A DNA stretch of 11,237 bases from Minisyncoccota bacterium (GTDB taxonomy: Bacteria; Patescibacteriota; Minisyncoccia; Phycocordibacterales; JACZSL01), in contig JANQMM010000045.1 of the NCBI GenBank assembly GCA_028280145.1, positions 1-11,237 of the forward strand, given 5' to 3'. The translations under genes were made by a program, and so were the position numbers. This document shows positions 5,131-11,237 of this stretch, piece by piece. Within the stretch, counting starts at the first letter, position 1; the number at the start of each line of letters is the position of its first letter. A model generated the notes under the pieces. The model was not told the DNA's origin. It did not search any database and was given only the letters and a program-made list of their open reading frames with translations.

Positions 5131-5748
5131 ATGGTGATCACGTATCATGGTGGGACGTTTGTAAAAGTCACGTTTGGTGACACGACATTGGCGTTCAACC
5201 CGATCTCGAAGAGATCAAAACTGAAACAAAGCAAGTTCGGCTCTGACATCGCGCTTGTAAGTCAACAGCATATGGACACAAATGGCACTGAACAGGTGGC
5301 GCATAGTTCCCGTGAGCCGTTTGTCATATCGGGGCCGGGAGAATATGAAGTGAAGAAAGTGACCATAACTGGTTTTCAAAGTAACACATCATATGGCGGC
5401 AAAGAGATGATCAACACCATCTATATAGTGAAACTTGAAGGTATGAAGCTCTGTTTTCTTGGAACGCTCGGAGAAGATAAGATATCGGAAGAAGCTTTTG
5501 AAGCGATGGAGAATATCGATATTCTTTTCATGCCTGTTGGCGGCAATGGCATGCTTCTGCCAACCAAAGCCCATCAGCTTGGCGTGAAAATAAGTGCGCG
5601 CATCATCATTCCTATCGGCTACGATGACAAGACGCTCAAGCAGTTTTTGAAGGAAGAAGGAGGAAACGGAAAACCGATTGATAAGCTGACGGTCAAGAGA
5701 AAAGACGTTGAAGGCAAAGAAGGTGAGGTCATTGTATTGTCTCCTTAA
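5131..5748 (+). CDS. metallo-beta-lactamase-fold protein with degenerate metal site
   Basis: This 205-residue protein resembles the UlaG-like, COG2220-type branch of the metallo-beta-lactamase fold. It opens with the strand pattern MVITYHGGTFVKVTFGDTTL, has FVISGPGEYEV at 64-74, NTIYIVKLEG at 95-104 and an IDILFMPVGGNG strand near 130. The metal-binding HxHxDH motif is reduced to QQHMDT (45-50), and the expected second metal motif (GHxGD type) reads LGTLGE (110-115). I infer that it does not bind two metals in the usual way and is perhaps non-catalytic. ATG 5131 is chosen because family N-termini begin here and the promoter ends nine bases upstream; the longer in-frame opening to 4936 crosses the promoter. 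Three bases separate it from the next gene, and gyrA follows that, suggesting one operon. Role unknown. Confidence 0.82.
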   Translation: MVITYHGGTFVKVTFGDTTLAFNPISKRSKLKQSKFGSDIALVSQQHMDTNGTEQVAHSSREPFVISGPGEYEVKKVTITGFQSNTSYGGKEMINTIYIVKLEGMKLCFLGTLGEDKISEEAFEAMENIDILFMPVGGNGMLLPTKAHQLGVKISARIIIPIGYDDKTLKQFLKEEGGNGKPIDKLTVKRKDVEGKEGEVIVLSP

Positions 5749-5751
5749 CAT

Positions 5752-6144
5752 ATGACAGACTTCTTGACACGCATCCGCAAGAAAAGTGAACGTGACAGGA
5801 GAATTATTGCACTTAGTGTCTCCGGAGGGATTGTTGCCGTGATCTTTTTTGTGTGGGCGACTATGTTCATTCAGACTGTCTCTCAGAGCCAAAGCACCGG
5901 TAGCTTGGCAGAAACCCAAGAGACCTCACAGCAAAGAGCAACAGTACTTGATTCGGTAAAACGAAATGTACAGCTACTCTTCGGAGAAGGAGGTCCAATT
6001 AGAGAGTTTGATCTCGGGCTTGCAAAGCCTGTTGCCTACAAGCAAGAACAATCGACGACAACAGAGAAGACGCGGGACCTGCAAGCGCTTTTGGACGAAT
6101 TCAACGCAAGTTCAAGTATTGCAACCAGCACCGAAGAAGAGTAA
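5752..6144 (+). CDS. single-pass membrane protein of unknown function
   Basis: I do not recognise this 130-residue protein. A basic N-terminus (RIRKKSERDRR, 7-17) is followed by one hydrophobic helix at about 18-40 and then a polar, Ser/Thr/Gln/Glu-rich region to the end, so the N-terminus should be cytoplasmic and the tail outside. A patch at about 73-95 containing VQLLFGEGGPIREF is the only part that looks folded. The tail ends in an acidic Glu run. The gene starts three bases after the MBL-fold gene, without room for a separate Shine-Dalgarno site, and lies 51 bases before gyrA. The tight spacing argues that it is real and cotranscribed. Confidence 0.72.
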   Translation: MTDFLTRIRKKSERDRRIIALSVSGGIVAVIFFVWATMFIQTVSQSQSTGSLAETQETSQQRATVLDSVKRNVQLLFGEGGPIREFDLGLAKPVAYKQEQSTTTEKTRDLQALLDEFNASSSIATSTEEE

Positions 6145-6179
6145 AATAGCTTTTAAAATAAGGCTATTTATGGTATACT
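6143..6179 (+). promoter_or_regulatory. internal promoter of gyrA with overlapping inverted repeat
   Basis: TGGTATACT (6171-6179) is an extended -10 box, with a weak TTTTAA (6151-6156) 17 bases upstream of TATACT. The predicted leader is about 10 bases. A 7-bp inverted repeat, AAATAGC (6144-6150) and GCTATTT (6163-6169), encloses the -35 and part of the spacer and could be an operator or a weak hairpin. Confidence 0.5.
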
Positions 6180-6195
6180 AGCGAAACAAACACAC

Positions 6196-8679
6196 ATGGC
6201 CGGAAAGAAAAAAGAGACGGATCTGCCTGATGGCAAGACTGAAAAGAATACCTCAAAAGCACGCCTCGTAGAGGCCGGGATCACCTCCGAAATGAAGGAG
6301 GCCTATTTGGATTACGCAATGAGTGTGATCACCAGCCGCGCACTTCCTGATGTGCGTGACGGTTTGAAACCGGTGCATCGGCGTATCCTTTTTTCCATGC
6401 TTCGAAACGGACTTTCCTCAACAAGCAAATTCAGAAAATCTGCGACTGTTGTCGGCGACGTTATCGGCTCTTATCACCCTCATGGTGATGCGGCGGTCTA
6501 CGAAGCGATGGTGAAAATGGCGCAGGATTTCACATATCGGTATCCATTGGTCATCGGGCAAGGCAACTTTGGTTCGATCGACGGAGATAACGCTGCGGCA
6601 TACCGATACACGGAAGCAAAAATGTCGAAGGTGTCTGAAGATATGCTTCGTGACATCGACAAGGATACGGTCGAGTGGCGGCCAAACTTTGACGGCAGTA
6701 AGAAAGAGCCGGAAGTCCTTCCGGCGGCATTACCAAACATTTTATTGAACGGTCAGTTAGGTATTGCTGTGGGTATGGCAACAAATATTCCACCGCACAA
6801 CCTTACTGAGGTATGTGAGGCGGTCATGCACCTGATCGACAATAAGGATGCGACGACCGACGACCTGTTGGCTTTCGTAAAAGGTCCTGATTTCCCGATC
6901 GGCGGTATCGCTTTTAATCAAAAGGATATAAAACACGCCTACGCAAACGGAAAGGGTGGTGTCGTGTGCCGCGGACATGCCGAGATCGTCGAAGGAAAGC
7001 GTGGGGCGTTCTCAATTCTCATTACGTCAATACCGTTTCGTGTGAACAAGGCAGACATGATCACAAAGATCGCATCGCTTGTTCGTGATAAAAGAATTGA
7101 TGGTGTAAAAGATATTCGAGATGAAAGCGCCAAGGACATTCGAGTTGTTGTCGACCTCAAACCATCAGCACAACCTCAAAAGGTCTTGAATTATCTCTAC
7201 AAGCACACGCAACTTGAAGACACGTTCCACTACAATATGGTGGCGCTTGTTGACGGGGTGCCACAAACCCTTTCGCTTAAAAGTATGCTTGAAGAATTTA
7301 TCAAGCATCGACGGGAGGTGGTCGAACGACGCCTGCGCTTTGATCTGGCAAAAGCCGAAGCACGTGAAGACATTCTGCTTGGCCTGAAGAAAGCACTCGA
7401 TAATATCGACAAGATAATCAAGACGATAAAATCTTCAAAAGATACTCCAACGGCACACGCAAATCTCATGAAGACATTCAAATTCTCTGACAGACAAGCA
7501 ACGGCTATCTTGGAGATGCGCTTGCAAAAGCTTGCAGGACTTGAGCGAAAGAAGATCGAAGACGAACTGAAAGAGATACAGGCGTTTATCAAGAAAGTAA
7601 AGGCTATTTTGGCAAGCCCTAAGAAGATCTTTGGCGTTATAAAGGATGAACTGCAGGAAATGATCGAAAAGCACGGTAATGAACGACGCACAAAGATAGT
7701 CAAAGGAGAGGTCAAAAATCTAAGCAATGAGGATTTGATACCCGAAGAGGACAGCGTGTTGGTGCTTACCTCCGGTGGTTACATAAAGCGCACCAATCCA
7801 AGTGAGTACAAAAAACAAAAACGCGGGGGAGTCGGGGTCATCGATATGAATACGAAGGAAGAGGACTTCATCACCACTCTTATCACCACAAGCACCCACG
7901 CAGACCTCCTTTTCTTTACTGATCGAGGAAAGGTGTATCAGATGAAGATGTACGATATTCCGGAAGGAAGACGCGCGACGAAAGGGAAGTCCATCATGAA
8001 TTTTCTCTCACTTGAGGCAGGCGAGCGAGTGACATCAGTGGTGCCGATGTCAAAGGATGTCAAAGAAAGTGCGGGAAGTCTCATGATGGTGACAAAACAT
8101 GGTGTTGCAAAGAAAACGTCGGCAAAGAATTTTCATGATGTACGCAGAAGCGGCTTGATTGCGATTAAGCTGGCCCAAGGTGACGAACTTATTTCCGCAA
8201 AATTTGTCGATACGGATGATCAGGCGGTGGTCGTGACCCGTGAAGGGAAGTCAATTCGTTTCGAGGAGAAGGATATTCGGGAAATGGGCCGTGCTGCAGC
8301 AGGTGTCCGTGGTATCAAGCTTGGTGCAAAAGACGAAGTAGTAAGTGCGGGAGTGATTAAGAAGGATGTAGCGGATGCTGAGATATTGGTCATTTCAAAG
8401 TTCGGGTTTGGCAAGAAAACGGATGCGTCCGAGTATAAGGTGCAAAATCGGGGCGGTTCGGGGATCAAGACCGCGAATGTGACCGCAAAGACCGGTGAGG
8501 TCATGGCGGCACGTGTCGTTAGTCGTGAAGAAGGAGGGGAGTTGGTCGCAATCTCGAAAAAAGGGGTGGTCATTCGAATTGACCTTGCTGAAGTGCCGAC
8601 GCTCGGGCGCCAGACACAAGGTGTGCGTATCATGAAATTACGTGCAGGTGATCGTATTGCGGCACTCATTTGTCTTTAA
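6196..8679 (+). CDS. gyrA: DNA gyrase subunit A
   Basis: This 827-residue subunit cuts and rejoins DNA during negative supercoiling, together with GyrB, which is not in the window. A lysine-rich tail (1-20) precedes the winged-helix domain, which has SRALPDVRDGLKPVHRRI at 47-64, GSYHPHGDAAVYEAMVKMAQ at 91-110 and the catalytic tyrosine Tyr138 in YRYTEAK. The tower and coiled-coil region runs to roughly residue 500. The C-terminal beta-pinwheel carries the GyrA box as QKRGGVG (541-547), which supports GyrA over ParC. Two quinolone-contact positions differ from E. coli: Ala99 where E. coli has Ser83, and Glu103 where it has Asp87. ATG 6196 lies about ten bases after the predicted transcript start and has no Shine-Dalgarno site. 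A terminator follows 35 bases after the stop. Confidence 0.98.
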   Translation: MAGKKKETDLPDGKTEKNTSKARLVEAGITSEMKEAYLDYAMSVITSRALPDVRDGLKPVHRRILFSMLRNGLSSTSKFRKSATVVGDVIGSYHPHGDAAVYEAMVKMAQDFTYRYPLVIGQGNFGSIDGDNAAAYRYTEAKMSKVSEDMLRDIDKDTVEWRPNFDGSKKEPEVLPAALPNILLNGQLGIAVGMATNIPPHNLTEVCEAVMHLIDNKDATTDDLLAFVKGPDFPIGGIAFNQKDIKHAYANGKGGVVCRGHAEIVEGKRGAFSILITSIPFRVNKADMITKIASLVRDKRIDGVKDIRDESAKDIRVVVDLKPSAQPQKVLNYLYKHTQLEDTFHYNMVALVDGVPQTLSLKSMLEEFIKHRREVVERRLRFDLAKAEAREDILLGLKKALDNIDKIIKTIKSSKDTPTAHANLMKTFKFSDRQATAILEMRLQKLAGLERKKIEDELKEIQAFIKKVKAILASPKKIFGVIKDELQEMIEKHGNERRTKIVKGEVKNLSNEDLIPEEDSVLVLTSGGYIKRTNPSEYKKQKRGGVGVIDMNTKEEDFITTLITTSTHADLLFFTDRGKVYQMKMYDIPEGRRATKGKSIMNFLSLEAGERVTSVVPMSKDVKESAGSLMMVTKHGVAKKTSAKNFHDVRRSGLIAIKLAQGDELISAKFVDTDDQAVVVTREGKSIRFEEKDIREMGRAAAGVRGIKLGAKDEVVSAGVIKKDVADAEILVISKFGFGKKTDASEYKVQNRGGSGIKTANVTAKTGEVMAARVVSREEGGELVAISKKGVVIRIDLAEVPTLGRQTQGVRIMKLRAGDRIAALICL

Positions 8680-8713
8680 GGTTTAATCAACACCTCAGTA
8701 CGCGTTCGATAAC

Positions 8714-8745
8714 CCTATGCGTTATAATGACCGCATAGGTTTTTT
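8714..8745 (+). terminator. terminator of gyrA
   Basis: CCTATGCG (8714-8721) pairs with CGCATAGG (8732-8739) and is followed by six T (8740-8745). The 10-base loop contains a perfect TATAAT (8723-8728). Confidence 0.88.
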
Positions 8746-8787
8746 GTAAACGAACATGGAACGAAAAGCTTACGTGCATGTATCTAT

Positions 8788-9318
8788 ATGGATTTTGCTG
8801 ACCCTGGAAAAAATCTAAAACAGTTTGGTTTGCGCGAAGGGATGACCGTGGCAGACCTCGGTGCGGGCACGGGAGCGTATACCTTTGCGGCTGCGGCACT
8901 GGTCGGCACAAGCGGAAGGGTACACGCTGTTGAGGTTCAGAAAGACCTGCTTACTCGCGTACAGAAAGAGATTGACGAGCGGGGGCTTGGCAATATTGAT
9001 GTGCACTGGGGGGATGTTGAATCAAAAGGCGGTACGAAACTTCGCGATGATTCGGTTGATGCTATTATTCTCTCGAACATCCTCTTTCAGGTTGAAGACG
9101 GGGACGGGTTGATTGAAGAGATGAAGCGTATTCTTCGTCCGGGTGGCAGAGTGCTTGTGATCGATTGGGATGATTCATACGATAACCTTGGTCCGGCGCC
9201 TGAGGCAATAATCACTGAGCACGAAGCACGAACGTTTTTTGAACAGAGAGGATTTGTCTTTGAAGAGCGCATACAAGCGGGAGCACATCACTACGGGTTT
9301 AGCATTGCTTTAGTATAA
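8788..9318 (+). CDS. class I SAM-dependent methyltransferase
   Basis: The 176-residue protein has the Rossmann methyltransferase order. The glycine-rich SAM loop is VADLGAGTGAY (21-31), the acidic end of strand 2 is in HAVEVQ (46-51, Glu49), a GDVES segment follows, then SVDAIILSNILFQVED, and LRPGGRVLVIDW near 127-138. The type fits Methyltransf_11/25-like enzymes that act on small molecules or lipids, but substrate specificity cannot be read from the sequence. ATG 8788 gives the usual short lead (FADPGKNLKQFGL) before the SAM loop. No Shine-Dalgarno site is visible; a TATCTA stands one base before the ATG. The gene lies 108 bases after gyrA beyond its terminator, and the solute-binding protein gene follows after four bases, so the two are probably cotranscribed. 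Confidence 0.92.
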   Translation: MDFADPGKNLKQFGLREGMTVADLGAGTGAYTFAAAALVGTSGRVHAVEVQKDLLTRVQKEIDERGLGNIDVHWGDVESKGGTKLRDDSVDAIILSNILFQVEDGDGLIEEMKRILRPGGRVLVIDWDDSYDNLGPAPEAIITEHEARTFFEQRGFVFEERIQAGAHHYGFSIALV

Positions 9319-9322
9319 TTGA

Positions 9323-10639
9323 ATGAAAGGAAATATATTTCAATCAGGACTACTCATAGGATTTGGTGTTTTAGCTGTGGTGGGGTTTGGTTTCTTTGCA
9401 TTGTATGATTCGCCTGAGGATGTTGAGGATGTGGTCGGGGATGTGGAGATCTGGGGTACGCTGGACTCTACGACGATGATACAAGTCTTAAATGCACTTG
9501 ATGAGACCCTTCCTCGAGGGTACGACGGAACGATCACCTATGAAGAAAAGGATCCGCGTTTTTACAACGAAGAGCTTGTTGATGCACTTGCCGCAGGCGA
9601 GGGTCCTGATCTTTTCCTGCTTCGGCACGGGGACATTGTCGAACAGCTGAACAAGATCTATATCATTCCATACGAATCATATTCTGAAAGGAGGTTCAAA
9701 GATACGTATATAGAAGGAGCGGAGATCTTCCTCCACACAGACGGCATCATCGCGCTTCCGTTCATTGTCGACCCGCTCATCATGTATTGGAACCGCAATG
9801 TCCTTTCTTCAAACGGTATTGCCACAACGCCGCAACATTGGGAAGACTTCTTTACCCTTAGCCCTAAGCTTACAAAACGAGATGCTTCTGCAAACATCCT
9901 TCTTGCAACCGTTCCGTTCGGAGAGTATAGAAATGTCAGCAACGCAAAAGAGATTGTCTCGGCTTTGATCTTGCAGACAGATACTCCGATAGCAAACATA
10001 AGTCCGATCGATGACCGGCTATCCATCTCGCTCTTGCAAGCAACGGCAGAACAGGGAGATTCAAACCAACCAGTTATCGCGGCTCTTCGATACTACACCG
10101 AGTTCTCAAACCCGATAAAGTCGGTATATTCATGGAATCGGGCGTTGAATGAGTCTAGGCGCACATTCCTTTCGGGAGATCTTGCATTCTATTTTGGGTT
10201 TGCAAGCGAGCTTGAGGATATCAGCAGGTCAAACCCGAATCTCAATTTTGATATACAAACATTCCCACAGATAAACGGCGACGAAACACTTGCGACCTTC
10301 GGCAATATGCAGGGGCTTGCGGTCGCGCAGTCAACCGATAACTTTGCGGGAAGTGTTCGTGTAGCGGCGTTACTTTCAAGCGATACGGTACTTCGAGTTT
10401 TGGAAGAATCCACGCAATTACCACCAATCACACGTTCGCTCCTCTCAGAGCCGGTAACGGATGACATACGACCCATTTTGTATGAAAGCGCTCTTATTTC
10501 CCGAGGATGGCTTGAGCCTGACCGAGATCGTGTAGACATCATCTTTCGTGATATGATTGAATCAATCTCATCGGGACGTCTTCGCATCAGTGAAGCTGTC
10601 TCAGAAGCGCAGGTAGAGCTGAACAATCTACTCAGATAG
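9323..10639 (+). CDS. membrane-anchored extracellular solute-binding protein (SBP family 1-like)
   Basis: The 438-residue protein has an N-terminal hydrophobic helix (about 8-28) with no lipobox cysteine, indeed no cysteine at all, and then a domain typical of sugar-type ABC solute-binding proteins. Recognisable segments are DALAAGEGPDLFLLRHGD, the ligand-cleft stretch IALPFIVDPLIMYWNRNVLS, a TPQHWEDFF loop, and FLSGDLAFYFGFASELEDI. Members normally deliver sugars or peptides to an ABC permease outside the membrane; no permease or ATPase gene is next to it. It would be held by its uncleaved helix. The start lies four bases after the methyltransferase stop, and the pilin-like gene begins one base after its own stop. 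The context suggests a surface role tied to the pilin-like proteins, which is inference. Confidence 0.88.
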   Translation: MKGNIFQSGLLIGFGVLAVVGFGFFALYDSPEDVEDVVGDVEIWGTLDSTTMIQVLNALDETLPRGYDGTITYEEKDPRFYNEELVDALAAGEGPDLFLLRHGDIVEQLNKIYIIPYESYSERRFKDTYIEGAEIFLHTDGIIALPFIVDPLIMYWNRNVLSSNGIATTPQHWEDFFTLSPKLTKRDASANILLATVPFGEYRNVSNAKEIVSALILQTDTPIANISPIDDRLSISLLQATAEQGDSNQPVIAALRYYTEFSNPIKSVYSWNRALNESRRTFLSGDLAFYFGFASELEDISRSNPNLNFDIQTFPQINGDETLATFGNMQGLAVAQSTDNFAGSVRVAALLSSDTVLRVLEESTQLPPITRSLLSEPVTDDIRPILYESALISRGWLEPDRDRVDIIFRDMIESISSGRLRISEAVSEAQVELNNLLR

Positions 10640-10640
10640 T

Positions 10641-10988
10641 ATGAACAAATTCACTGCACAAGTTATTTCATTTACAGCCATTGGTTTGACACTCCATCAC
10701 GCCGCATTTGCCCAGATCACCAATCCGATCCAGGTACCGTCTCTTAGACAACTACTCATTGAGATAATTGATGTTGTTATCATGCTGTCGGTTCCGATTG
10801 TTGTCATTGCGGTCGTCTACGCCGGATTTTTGTTTGTAACTGCCGGCGGAAATGACCAGAAGCTGATTCAGGCAAAGAAGATCATTTTTTGGAGTTTGCT
10901 TGGCGCCCTTATCCTCTTTGGCGCGCGTGTAATTGCTGATGTTGTCTGTAATACGATCCAGGAGATCGATCCTACATTACAGTGTTAG
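10641..10988 (+). CDS. T4SS-type pilin-like protein with signal peptide
   Basis: This 115-residue protein has a signal peptide with a likely cut after AFA (24/25) and then two hydrophobic helices, about 44-67 and 80-101, joined by a short polar loop containing TAGGNDQKLIQAKK. That layout is the TrbC/VirB2-like T4SS pilin pattern common in CPR genomes. Two cysteines, Cys103 and the C-terminal Cys115, could form a disulfide outside the membrane. The gene starts one base after the solute-binding protein gene and nine bases before the next, similar two-helix gene. The product should be inserted in the membrane, possibly after cleavage by LepB. No secretion ATPase is within the window, so a full secretion or competence system cannot be shown. 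Confidence 0.8.
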   Translation: MNKFTAQVISFTAIGLTLHHAAFAQITNPIQVPSLRQLLIEIIDVVIMLSVPIVVIAVVYAGFLFVTAGGNDQKLIQAKKIIFWSLLGALILFGARVIADVVCNTIQEIDPTLQC

Positions 10989-10997
10989 GTATACTCT

Positions 10998-11237
10998 ATG
11001 ACGTTTCGTGACCTTGTTTTTAATACACTTTTGCCACTTTTACAGCTTACGACGATCGTTATTATTGCCGTTACTGTTCTTGTTATTTTATGGAATGGTT
11101 TGCAGATGATCATGTATACGGACAATACACAGAAGAAAACAGATAGTCGAACCATGATGCTTTGGAGTGTCGTGGTGCTGTTTATCATGGTTGGCATGTG
11201 GGGCATTATTGAGATCATGCAAAATACTGTAGGATTC
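10998..11237 (+). CDS. two-helix pilin-like membrane protein (3' end cut by window)
   Basis: Eighty codons are visible from ATG 10998 with no stop. Two hydrophobic segments, about 14-36 and 56-76, flank a polar loop with TDNTQKKTDSR. This is the same helix-loop-helix layout as the preceding pilin-like protein, including an aromatic residue and glycine before the loop (LWNGLQM against VYAGFLF) and a basic loop, but it has no cleavable signal peptide and no GG in the loop. I read it as a distant tandem relative. TATACT ends two bases before the ATG, and no Shine-Dalgarno site is present. Because the 3' end is missing, further domains cannot be excluded. Confidence 0.7.
   Translation, partial: MTFRDLVFNTLLPLLQLTTIVIIAVTVLVILWNGLQMIMYTDNTQKKTDSRTMMLWSVVVLFIMVGMWGIIEIMQNTVGF

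Noticed and set aside
8756..8818. 20-codon ORF overlapping the methyltransferase start
   Set aside because: It has no Shine-Dalgarno site and an ordinary composition; the methyltransferase start at 8788 explains the region.

Overview
The window looks like a chromosomal piece of a Patescibacteria (CPR) genome, most likely from the Parcubacteria side. This is an inference from style: compact housekeeping genes, small membrane proteins without known relatives, a four-domain S1 protein, a degenerate HisRS-like protein, T4SS-type two-helix pilins, and -10 boxes sitting almost directly on start codons. No rRNA, tRNA, CRISPR array, transposase or phage gene is visible.

Left part (1-2500). A minus-strand pair, signal peptidase I (lepB) followed by a HisRS-like protein cut by the window edge, diverges from peptidyl-tRNA hydrolase (pth) on the plus strand. 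Middle (2493-4368). A minus-strand four-helix membrane protein and an S1-domain protein (rpsA-like) are separated by a bidirectional terminator. The S1 gene has its own promoter and a long leader with an inverted repeat close to the start codon.

Island (4390-5060). About 670 bases are GC-rich, dense in hairpins and hold no gene of normal size. On the minus strand I read two tandem miniature transcription units. Each has a sigma70-like promoter with a 17-base spacer, a structured leader, a clear Shine-Dalgarno site, a very short ORF (31 and 34 codons) and a terminator. The two terminators are nearly the same sequence, although the peptides do not resemble each other. One promoter carries a 21-bp palindrome over its -35 box. 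This is the least explained part of the window.

Right part (5116-11237), all plus strand. A degenerate metallo-beta-lactamase-fold protein, a single-pass membrane protein and DNA gyrase subunit A (gyrA) form a probable operon ending in a strong terminator. Then follow a SAM methyltransferase, a membrane-anchored extracellular solute-binding protein with no transporter beside it, a T4SS-type pilin with signal peptide, and a second two-helix pilin-like protein cut by the right edge. These last four are tightly packed and probably cotranscribed. The encoded LepB is the kind of enzyme that would process the pilin.

A contrast runs through the window. Housekeeping genes start without a Shine-Dalgarno site and often with almost no leader, while the three small genes of unknown function (2545-2889, 4507-4611, 4882-4977) have good Shine-Dalgarno sites and their own terminators.
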